From: Candidatus Woesearchaeota archaeon
Lineage (GTDB): Archaea > Nanobdellota > Nanobdellia > Woesearchaeales > UBA10200
Direction of reading: 5' to 3'
Assembly: GCA_016180275.1 (NCBI GenBank)
Contig: JACPBN010000060.1
Location: forward strand, 1-6,735
Length of the DNA: 6,735 bases
In this document: positions 1 through 4,469 of the stretch, piece by piece
Numbering within the stretch: position 1 is the first letter of the stretch
How the letters are laid out: every line of letters begins with the position of its first letter
The notes under the pieces: model-generated
Databases searched by the model: none
What the model saw: the letters and a program-made list of their open reading frames with translations, nothing else
Told to the model about the DNA's origin: nothing
Made by a program: the position numbers and the translations under genes

Positions 1-80
1 AATTAAAGAATCTGCTGATGAGAATTATACCAAAGAAAAGAGAGGTTCAAATTAAGAAACAAGAAAATAAAAACTACTAA
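1..80 (+). CDS. PDCD5/TFAR19-family DNA-binding protein, C-terminal end only
   Basis: The reading frame starting at base 3 is open from the window edge to a TAA at 78-80 and gives about 25 residues containing LLMRIIPKKREVQIKKQ. This resembles the conserved C-terminal end of archaeal PDCD5-family proteins, where a leucine-rich helix is followed by a basic 'PKKREI.IKR' segment. The family consists of small helical proteins of roughly 110-120 residues described as DNA-binding; the cellular role in archaea is poorly defined. Context supports the call, because in many archaea a PDCD5 gene lies directly upstream of rpl39e and rpl31e, as here. The stop is 44 bp before the rpl39e start, and no strong promoter is visible between them, so cotranscription is likely. 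Only the tail is visible, so the call rests on a short motif plus gene order. Confidence 0.7.
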   Translation, partial: LKNLLMRIIPKKREVQIKKQENKNY

Positions 81-124
81 TAAAATATTAAAAAATAACA
101 ATAAATAACAGTTGAGTGAGATTC

Positions 125-298
125 ATGGCACGATACAAGCATTTAAGCAGAAAGAAAAGATTGGCAAAATTAAATACCCAGACTAGATGGGCGCCTTATT
201 GGGCAGTCATGAAAAAATTCGGCAAGACAAGAAGAATGCACCCAAGCAGAATTACTGCAAAGAAGAGAAACTGGCGAAGGATAAAGAATAAAGCATAA
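125..298 (+). CDS. rpl39e: Large ribosomal subunit protein L39e (eL39)
   Basis: The 57-residue, very basic product reads MARYKHLSRKKRLAKLNT, then a W-x-P-x-W segment (WAPYW), a K/R-rich middle, HPSR and the NWRR end. This is the classic L39e pattern; family members are about 50 residues, so this one is a few residues longer, mainly between HPSR and NWRR. L39e lies inside the exit tunnel of archaeal and eukaryotic large subunits. I chose the ATG at 125. An in-frame GTG at 116 would only add MRF and is not needed, because homologues begin with MARxK. Upstream is a PDCD5-like gene and downstream is rpl31e, the usual archaeal order. The last 26 bp of this gene, encoding WRRIKNKA and leading into the stop, are repeated exactly at 407-432 in the following gap. 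Confidence 0.95.
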   Translation: MARYKHLSRKKRLAKLNTQTRWAPYWAVMKKFGKTRRMHPSRITAKKRNWRRIKNKA

Positions 299-343
299 TC
301 ATAAAATTATTAAGAATATTCACAAAAATTTAACCAAAGAGTT

Positions 344-370
344 GTAATATCGAGCGAAGCGAGATATTAC
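344..370 (+). repeat. Hairpin 1 of the rpl39e-rpl31e gap, capped by GCGAAGC
   Basis: GTAATATC (344-351) is perfectly complementary to GATATTAC (363-370). Inside the stem, GA (352-353) faces GA (361-362), which can form tandem sheared G-A pairs. The cap is GCGAAGC (354-360), a sequence known to form an exceptionally stable mini-hairpin in DNA and a GNA-type loop in RNA. A weak outer helix, AACCA (332-336) with TGGTT (373-377), could enclose the hairpin. It might act as an RNA processing or stability element or a dispersed repeat. A simple terminator is less likely, because no T-run follows. Confidence 0.85.
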
Positions 371-381
371 GATGGTTTGAT

Positions 382-406
382 CAAACTTTAGCGAAGCTAA
401 AGTTTG
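382..406 (+). repeat. Hairpin 2 of the rpl39e-rpl31e gap, perfect 11-bp stem with GAA loop
   Basis: CAAACTTTAGC (382-392) and GCTAAAGTTTG (396-406) are perfect inverted repeats around a GAA triloop. The apex is again GCGAAGC, the same cap as hairpin 1, only 11 bp away. Its 5' arm CAAAC (382-386) could alternatively pair with GTTTG at 375-379, forming the 12-bp palindrome GTTTGATCAAAC (375-386). The two structures therefore exclude each other. The right arm ends exactly where the second copy of the rpl39e tail starts (407). Confidence 0.9.
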
Positions 407-432
407 CTGGCGAAGGATAAAGAATAAAGCAT
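407..432 (+). repeat. Exact 26-bp copy of the rpl39e 3' end
   Basis: Bases 407-432 are identical to 271-296, the codons for the last residues of L39e. The copy still reads W-R-R-I-K-N-K-A in frame, but ends in TGA where the gene has TAA. The two copies are 136 bp apart and bracket both hairpins. This looks like a segmental duplication, or an insertion that carried or copied the gene end. It is too long for an ordinary short target-site duplication, and no transposase or terminal inverted repeats are visible. Confidence 0.9.
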
Positions 433-482
433 GATTAGATTAATAATTACAATTAAATAAAAAATAAACTATGTGATCAACT

Positions 483-1043
483 ATGGCAATAGAGCGAGTT
501 TATAATGTACCATTAAGAAAAGGATATATGAAGGCCCCAATGTATAGGAGAACCAAGAAAGCAGTTAACACTTTAAGGGCTTTTGTTGCCAGGAATATGA
601 AGGTTTCTGAAGATGAAGTTAAATTAGGCAAATATGTAAACTTAGAGCTATGGAAGCATGGCATCAAGAATCCTCCGCACCATGTTAAAGTAAATGTTAA
701 AAAAAATGATGAAGGCAATGTATTTGCTGAATTAGTCGGCGCGCCTGTTGAAGAAGCTACTATAGTTACATCTAAAAAAGCAGTAAGCGAAGCAGAAGAA
801 GCTAAAGCAGCATTAAGCGGAGCAGGAAACGAGGTAAAAGACGCAGAAATAGTTGAAGAAACCAAATTTAACGAACCAATTACACCTGCCGGCTATCAAA
901 CAAATGCCATCAATAAAGTTTATATTTCCAGAAAACCAAGCGCATTAGAAGCAGCTGCCGGATTAGAGGAAGAGAAGGCTGAGGCTAAGGCACCTAAATC
1001 AAGCGCAGCTAAAAAGCCCAAGAAAGCAGAGAAGAGCAAGTAA
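483..1043 (+). CDS. rpl31e: Large ribosomal subunit protein L31e (eL31) with long C-terminal extension
   Basis: Residues 1 to about 88 form a standard L31e domain: ERVYNVPLRKG at the start, the TKKAVNTLRAFVARNMKV helix region, then LGKYVNLELWKHGIKNPP and HHVKVNVKK. L31e sits near the exit tunnel of archaeal and eukaryotic large subunits. Most archaeal L31e proteins are about 80-100 residues, but this one has 186. Its extra ~98 residues are rich in A, E and K, have a short less-biased patch (PAGYQTNAINKVYISRKPS, about 136-155) and end in a lysine-rich AKKPKKAEKSK tail, which looks mostly disordered. The ATG at 483 is preceded by GTGATC (473-478), a partial Shine-Dalgarno sequence with 4-base spacing. 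The gene is probably cotranscribed with rpl39e despite the hairpin-rich 184-bp gap. Confidence 0.95.
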   Translation: MAIERVYNVPLRKGYMKAPMYRRTKKAVNTLRAFVARNMKVSEDEVKLGKYVNLELWKHGIKNPPHHVKVNVKKNDEGNVFAELVGAPVEEATIVTSKKAVSEAEEAKAALSGAGNEVKDAEIVEETKFNEPITPAGYQTNAINKVYISRKPSALEAAAGLEEEKAEAKAPKSSAAKKPKKAEKSK

Positions 1044-1056
1044 ATAATTTACACGT

Positions 1057-1074
1057 TCTAAAGCTCTTTTTAGA
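1057..1074 (+). terminator. Possible weak terminator hairpin after rpl31e
   Basis: TCTAAA (1057-1062) and TTTAGA (1069-1074) form a 6-bp stem with GCTCTT between, and there is a short T-run (1067-1071) on the 3' side. It lies 13 bp after the rpl31e stop and just before the vapBC promoter, where the ribosomal transcript would be expected to end. Archaeal termination depends mainly on T-runs, so this is only a candidate. Confidence 0.3.
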
Positions 1075-1084
1075 GTATAAAAGC

Positions 1085-1144
1085 GAAAAGCTTAAATATA
1101 ACAAGGATATAATATTATATAACTTTAGATTATATTTTATATAA
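1085..1144 (+). promoter_or_regulatory. vapBC promoter with candidate operator repeats
   Basis: GAAAAG followed by CTTAAATA (1091-1098) is a good archaeal BRE/TATA box and puts transcription start near 1120. Three symmetrical elements surround or follow that point: a 14-bp perfect palindrome ATATAATATTATAT (1107-1120), and TTATATAA at 1115-1122 and again at 1137-1144, a 22-bp period or about two helical turns. VapB antitoxins usually repress their own operon by binding such repeats near the start site. The operator role is inferred from position and symmetry, and the very high AT content makes chance palindromes easier. Confidence 0.6.
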
Positions 1145-1154
1145 AGGTGATTAT

Positions 1155-1355
1155 ATGGCAATGACTGTACAGTATGCGCGCAAAGTTGGCGGCTCCTTAA
1201 TGGTAAGAATCCCAAAAGACATAGTAGAGATAGAACAGATAGATGAAGGAGAAACACTGCAAGTAGAGATAAGAAAATTAAAAAAAGACTGTTTTGGAAT
1301 ACTTTCTGGCTTAAAGCCATTTACCAAGACGGAGAAGTTGGATATACATGGCTAA
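1155..1355 (+). CDS. vapB: VapB-type antitoxin with AbrB/MazE-fold DNA-binding domain
   Basis: The 66-residue protein has the swapped-hairpin AbrB signature: an N-terminal strand, then RKVGGSLMVRIPKDIVEIEQIDEGETLQVEI (about residues 9-39). The C-terminal ~27 residues (KKDCFGILSGLKPFTKTEKLDIHG) are the part that in this family usually wraps around the toxin and blocks its active site. VapB both neutralises VapC and represses the operon. A Shine-Dalgarno GGTGAT (1146-1151) precedes the ATG at 1155 by 3 bases; a second in-frame ATG at 1161 is possible but further away than needed. The gene overlaps vapC by 8 bp (1348-1355), which points to coupled translation. Family identity is inferred from the fold signature and the PIN-domain partner. 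Confidence 0.88.
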   Translation: MAMTVQYARKVGGSLMVRIPKDIVEIEQIDEGETLQVEIRKLKKDCFGILSGLKPFTKTEKLDIHG

Positions 1356-1728
1356 ATATATCATAGATTCATCTGCATGGGTAGAGTATTTGGCAGGAAG
1401 GAAGAGGGCAGAGCCATTAAAAAAATATTTTGAAGAAGGCGGATTATTCACTACACCAGTATGTGTTGCAGAGATTATCGCTAAAGTCGCAAAAGAAGGG
1501 CTATCTGTAGAGAATGCCAAAAATTCAATCCATGCACATTCTGCAATACTTGCATTTGATTTCAGTACAGCGGTTGAGGCCGGCACTACATATGCAGAGC
1601 TAAGAAAGACAAAGCCTAAAATTGCGCTTTCCGATGCCATAACAATTGTATTAGCCAGAAATATAAAGGCAAAAATTCTTACATTTGACAATGATTTTAG
1701 GAATATCCAGGAAGCTATTGTGTTCTAA
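1348..1728 (+). CDS. vapC: VapC-type toxin, PIN-domain ribonuclease
   Basis: The 126-residue protein is the usual VapC length. All four acidic active-site positions of the PIN fold can be placed: D7 in IIDSSAWVEYL, E42 in CVAEII, D96 in ALSDAITIVLA and D114 in ILTFDNDF. PIN toxins bind Mg2+ or Mn2+ through these residues and cut RNA, often tRNA or rRNA at defined sites; the target here cannot be read from sequence. The conserved residues suggest an active enzyme held in check by the upstream antitoxin. Its ATG lies within the end of vapB (8-bp overlap), and only a distant GGAG (1331-1334) could serve as ribosome binding site, so coupling to vapB translation is likely. The gene follows directly after the ribosomal protein genes but has its own promoter. 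Confidence 0.93.
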   Translation: MAKYIIDSSAWVEYLAGRKRAEPLKKYFEEGGLFTTPVCVAEIIAKVAKEGLSVENAKNSIHAHSAILAFDFSTAVEAGTTYAELRKTKPKIALSDAITIVLARNIKAKILTFDNDFRNIQEAIVF

Positions 1729-1740
1729 TTTGCTTCACAC

Positions 1741-1778
1741 ATAACTGCATTTAGTTATTGCTTGTTATCTCTCTTTGG
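1741..1778 (+). terminator. Candidate terminator after vapC
   Basis: ATAACT (1741-1746) and AGTTAT (1753-1758) form a 6-bp stem around GCATTT, 12 bp after the vapC stop. A T-rich stretch follows (TTGCTTGTTATCTCTCTTT, 1759-1777). This fits a T-rich archaeal terminator between vapBC and the next promoter. The stem alone is weak. Confidence 0.35.
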
Positions 1779-1818
1779 ATAATAGTGAATTGTCATTACA
1801 ATATTTAAAACACAAACA

Positions 1819-1866
1819 TTTATATATAAGATATACCATATATATAAGATATATGAGATATATATC
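1819..1866 (+). promoter_or_regulatory. Promoter and tandem operator-like repeats of the RHH-protein gene
   Basis: TTTATATA (1819-1826) is a canonical TATA box and puts the start site near 1850, leaving a leader of about 20 bases with no Shine-Dalgarno. Overlapping it are two identical 15-bp direct repeats, TATATATAAGATATA, at 1821-1835 and 1839-1853 (period 18 bp). They are followed by the palindrome GATATATATC (1857-1866). The first repeat covers the TATA box and the second covers the expected start site, so a bound protein would block TBP or RNA polymerase. The obvious candidate repressor is the ribbon-helix-helix-like product of the gene itself. Confidence 0.6.
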
Positions 1867-1872
1867 AGAAAA

Positions 1873-2499
1873 ATGGAATATGTAATTAAAATACCAAGCA
1901 AAGATAAAATAACAACCATAAGAGTTAGCGAAAGCACCAAGAGACAACTCGAGAGGGTTAATATTGGCACAGCTACTGCAACGCATGAAGACATAATAAA
2001 GAAGCTTATCAACCTGGCAAAAATACAAGAATCTGAAACTATACTTATAAAAAACAAAAATATCAGCGGAACAAAATATGCAAGACTGAACAAGACCTTA
2101 AATATTGAGCTTGAAAAAAACCGATATTCACTTGTTTGCACATACAATGATGTTTCATTAGTCAACTACATATCTTCCAACAAGAGCCTACTGGGTGATT
2201 TTCCCAAGCAATGGGAGATTGATCTAGAGATAGTTAACATCGGAATCCTGGATAAAAATACAGTACATTGGAAAGAGCCAAAACTCTTTTATGAGAAAAA
2301 TACGAGAGAGTTTCTTTTGCTGCATTTAATTGCTGTAAAGCAAATACTTGAGGATATGTTTCTAATAAAAATATCCGAGATCCTTACAGAAGGAGATTAT
2401 CTTAACCCTGAGAGATGGAGATCTGCATACCAGAGAAATAAATTGTCCATGGAGTCTTACTATAAAGATATAGAGAAGAGAATTAAAGATGTCGACTAA
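1873..2499 (+). CDS. Unrecognised protein with N-terminal ribbon-helix-helix-like domain
   Basis: I do not recognise the whole 208-residue protein. Residues 12-50 look like an RHH/CopG-type or VapB-like DNA-binding segment: a short strand (KITTIRVSE), helix 1 (STKRQLERV), a turn (GTATATHED) and helix 2 (DIIKKLINLAK). This matches the pattern of archaeal antitoxins such as 'TIRVs..tk..L..l......ddvI..Ll'. The remaining ~150 residues form a separate domain with a hydrophobic helix (REFLLLHLIAVKQILEDMF, 145-163) and a charged C-terminal helix. The gene overlaps the next one by 11 bp (2489-2499), so the two products are probably made together. Most antitoxins are under 100 residues, so this could be an antitoxin with an extra binding domain or a larger regulator. 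The ATG at 1873 is the first in frame after the promoter. Confidence 0.75.
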   Translation: MEYVIKIPSKDKITTIRVSESTKRQLERVNIGTATATHEDIIKKLINLAKIQESETILIKNKNISGTKYARLNKTLNIELEKNRYSLVCTYNDVSLVNYISSNKSLLGDFPKQWEIDLEIVNIGILDKNTVHWKEPKLFYEKNTREFLLLHLIAVKQILEDMFLIKISEILTEGDYLNPERWRSAYQRNKLSMESYYKDIEKRIKDVD

Positions 2500-3094
2500 A
2501 AAGACACACATATACCTATTGCCTTCATATGCTAACCTGGAAAATCTGGAAGAGAACAGATATGAAAGGTTGCATGAATCCAAAATCAAGTTTCAGCAAG
2601 AAGGCAGGAAATTAGAGATTTCTGAAGTGAATTCATTGGTCGAGGAAAGATACTGCCTAAGCATAATGTCTGCTAAGTATATTCTTGAAGGCATGATGTC
2701 AAAGAATGAGATTAAGGAAGCAATGATCCATCATCATCCTTTTGGGCATCCATGGAAACATCTGCAATTTAAGCTTACAAGCAAAAATGAAGTCATCAGG
2801 ATAAATCTTGAGCCGGTTGATGAGGATGATTATCTAAAGTGCATCAAAGGTTTTCTTCATATCTCCCAAGAATTGATCATGCTTGAGCAGCAAGGGGTCA
2901 AGGAAGACTTGATTAGCTATTTCTTTAACGACAAGATAAATGAGCTTTTGCCATTCAAAATCTACTTGTTGAATAAAATTAAGAGTGCATATAAAGATGG
3001 AAAGATACTTGATGCTTCAGATAAATCTCTTAGCTCAAAACAATTAGAATCTTTAAGGAGCGAGATAATGCTACTGCCGTTTCTCGATTGGTGA
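2489..3094 (+). CDS. Unrecognised protein with histidine cluster, partner of the RHH-like gene
   Basis: No family is recognised for this 201-residue, apparently soluble protein; there is no signal peptide or membrane segment. Visible features are a charged helical N-terminal third (LENLEENRYERLHESKIKFQQEG), a helix ERYCLSIMSAKYILEGMM (53-70) and a striking histidine cluster, H81-H82-H83, H87 and H91 in IHHHPFGHPWKHLQF. An acidic patch PVDEDDY (109-115) follows, then a helical C-terminal half ending in LLPFLDW. Clustered His plus acidic residues could bind metal or form a nuclease-like site, but no catalytic motif can be named. The start lies within the upstream gene (11-bp overlap) with only a weak GAGAAGAG (2473-2480) before it, so translation is probably coupled. 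The position matches that of a toxin behind its antitoxin, which is an inference from layout only. Confidence 0.75.
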   Translation: MSTKKTHIYLLPSYANLENLEENRYERLHESKIKFQQEGRKLEISEVNSLVEERYCLSIMSAKYILEGMMSKNEIKEAMIHHHPFGHPWKHLQFKLTSKNEVIRINLEPVDEDDYLKCIKGFLHISQELIMLEQQGVKEDLISYFFNDKINELLPFKIYLLNKIKSAYKDGKILDASDKSLSSKQLESLRSEIMLLPFLDW

Positions 3095-3216
3095 AGACAA
3101 GTATATGAAAATTTAATAGGATTTACAACAAATTATATAAACAAACGCCTGATTATTGGAGATACTCTCAGATAAAAGTAGCGTCAATATAGAATAATAG
3201 CAGCAGATAGTAAAAG

Positions 3217-3224
3217 CATAAATA
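3217..3224 (+). promoter_or_regulatory. Candidate cbf5 TATA box
   Basis: CATAAATA (3217-3224) is preceded by AAAAG, the same flank as the vapBC TATA box. It predicts a start near 3246 and a leader of about 10 bases. The rest of the 161-bp gap (3095-3255) shows another AT-rich TATA-like run (AATTATATAAAC, 3131-3142) and a tiny GAGA-TAC-TCTC hairpin (3159-3169), but no gene or clear RNA. Confidence 0.4.
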
Positions 3225-3255
3225 ATTAAATGCAGATAAAAACGGAAGTTGTGTT

Positions 3256-4359
3256 ATGACCCAGAAAGAAGTTTATAAAAGTAGAAATAAAAATGTAAAA
3301 GTTAGCAGACATAATATTACTGAAACAGATTCTGATTCTGCTAATCAAGAGCCAAACATCCTATTGCCATTTGAAAAAATAAAAAGAGAACTGCTTATAA
3401 AAAGAAAAGCAGAAACCACAAATAAATTTGGATGTGACCCTGATAAAAGGCCAATAAAAGAGCTTCTGAATTATGGCATTATAAATATAGACAAGTCTGC
3501 TGGGCCTACAAGCCACCAAGTTAGTGCGTATGTCCAGCAAATACTTAAAATTGATAAAAGTGGGCATTCAGGCACATTAGATCCGCTAGTAACCGGTGTC
3601 TTGCCGACAGCCATAGGCAGAGCAACCAGAGTAGTGCAAATGCTGTTGACTGCAGGCAAAGAGTATATTGCAATAATGCATCTTCATAAGCCAGTTTCTG
3701 AGCCTGAAATAAGAAAAGTTTGCGAAGAATTTGTTGGAAAAATAATGCAGCTGCCTCCTGTAAAAAGCTCTGTAAAAAGAGAAATAAGAGAGAGAAATAT
3801 TTACTACCTAGAAATTCTTGAGATAGATGGCCAAGATGTGTTATTTAAAACAGGCACCCAGGCAGGAACATACATAAGGAAATTAATCCATGATATTGGA
3901 CAGAAACTAAATGTAGGCGCGCAGATGCAGGAACTTAGAAGAACTAAAGCAGGATGCTTTGATGAATCAACACTAGTAACATTACATGATTTAAAAGATG
4001 CATTGTGGTATTATGAAAATGAAGGAAATGAAAAGTATTTGCGCAATGTGATTAAGCCAGTTGAGTTTGCAATCCAGCATATCCCAAAAGTCTTTGTTCT
4101 TGATTCTGCAGTTGAGCCATTGTCTCATGGCAGTTTTTTAGCAATTCCCGGAATAGCTAAGCTAGAGAGCAAAATCAATCCTAATGAGGTGTATAATGAC
4201 AAGGTTGCTGTGCTTACATTGAAAGGAGAGCTTGTTGGATTAGGCACTGCAAAAATGAGCAGTGAGGAAATAATGAAAAAAGACCACGGAATTGCAGTAA
4301 AAATGGAAAAGATATTTATGATTCCCGGAACATATCCCAGAGTTGAGATTGTAAAGTAA
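3256..4359 (+). CDS. cbf5: Cbf5, catalytic subunit of archaeal H/ACA RNP (tRNA/rRNA pseudouridine synthase, TruB family)
   Basis: The product aligns along its length with archaeal Cbf5. The TruB catalytic domain begins at YGIINIDKSAGPTSHQV (about 73-89). The catalytic Asp is D109 in HSGTLDPLVTGVLP; conserved Y137 (KEYIAIMHLH) and R208 (GTYIRKLIHDIG) complete the active site. ELRRTKAGCF (226-235) is also typical. A PUA RNA-binding domain occupies about residues 275-357 and contains HGSFLAIPGIAKL. Cbf5 converts uridine to pseudouridine in rRNA at sites chosen by H/ACA guide RNAs with Nop10, Gar1 and L7Ae, and can act on tRNA U55. At 367 residues it is longer than typical archaeal proteins (~330-340). 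The extra ~24 residues are polar and N-terminal; no in-frame ATG lies close downstream, which supports the start at 3256. There is no strong Shine-Dalgarno. Confidence 0.96.
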   Translation: MTQKEVYKSRNKNVKVSRHNITETDSDSANQEPNILLPFEKIKRELLIKRKAETTNKFGCDPDKRPIKELLNYGIINIDKSAGPTSHQVSAYVQQILKIDKSGHSGTLDPLVTGVLPTAIGRATRVVQMLLTAGKEYIAIMHLHKPVSEPEIRKVCEEFVGKIMQLPPVKSSVKREIRERNIYYLEILEIDGQDVLFKTGTQAGTYIRKLIHDIGQKLNVGAQMQELRRTKAGCFDESTLVTLHDLKDALWYYENEGNEKYLRNVIKPVEFAIQHIPKVFVLDSAVEPLSHGSFLAIPGIAKLESKINPNEVYNDKVAVLTLKGELVGLGTAKMSSEEIMKKDHGIAVKMEKIFMIPGTYPRVEIVK

Positions 4360-4369
4360 AGTGTTATTT

Positions 4370-4400
4370 CTTAAGTCAGGCAATAACTGACATTCTTAAG
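4370..4400. terminator. Bulged hairpin between convergent cbf5 and membrane-protein genes
   Basis: CTTAAGTCAG (4370-4379) pairs with CTGAC (4387-4391) and TTAAG (4396-4400), with an ATTC bulge on the 3' side and a seven-base loop. It lies 10 bp after the cbf5 stop. On the minus strand the neighbouring stretch 4401-4440 is T-rich, which would suit termination of the opposing gene. A shared bidirectional terminator or 3' stability element is plausible. Apart from this, the 110-bp gap (4360-4469) shows nothing else. Confidence 0.4.
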
Positions 4401-4469
4401 GCATTGAAAAATTAATAGAAATCAAAGACATAAAATCCAGTTTACACTAATATGCAAATCTTAATGCGC

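Noticed and set aside
116..124. GTG start at 116 for rpl39e
   Set aside because: It adds only MRF before MARYK; L39e homologues begin MARxK and the ATG at 125 fits.
344..370. Kink-turn or H/ACA guide RNA in hairpin 1 because of tandem GA pairs
   Set aside because: A kink-turn needs a three-base bulge next to the GA pairs, which is absent, and no ACA box or pseudouridylation pocket is visible.
500..1691. Minus-strand open frames opposite rpl31e, vapB and vapC
   Set aside because: They lie wholly or mostly opposite well-supported genes, have low-complexity Ser/Leu/Phe-rich translations typical of antisense frames, and lack promoters or ribosome binding sites.
1821..1866. CRISPR-like repeat array
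   Set aside because: Only two 15-bp repeats 3 bp apart, no spacers and no cas genes; better explained as operator repeats.
1755..2165. Minus-strand open frames rich in Ile/Tyr/Leu over the RHH promoter
   Set aside because: The tyrosine- and isoleucine-rich stretches simply translate the AT repeats; no coding signal or recognisable motif.
3092..3175. TGA reassignment or readthrough extending the second unrecognised gene by 26 codons to TAA 3173-3175
   Set aside because: The frame stays open, but this length is not rare by chance. TGG is used for Trp throughout, no TGA occurs inside the conserved genes (L39e, L31e, VapC, Cbf5, translin), and the membrane-protein gene ends in TGA with nothing sensible after it.
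3095..3255. Small RNA gene in the gap before cbf5
   Set aside because: TATA-like AATTATATAAAC and a CTGA are present, but there is no box C partner, stable fold or tRNA-like feature.
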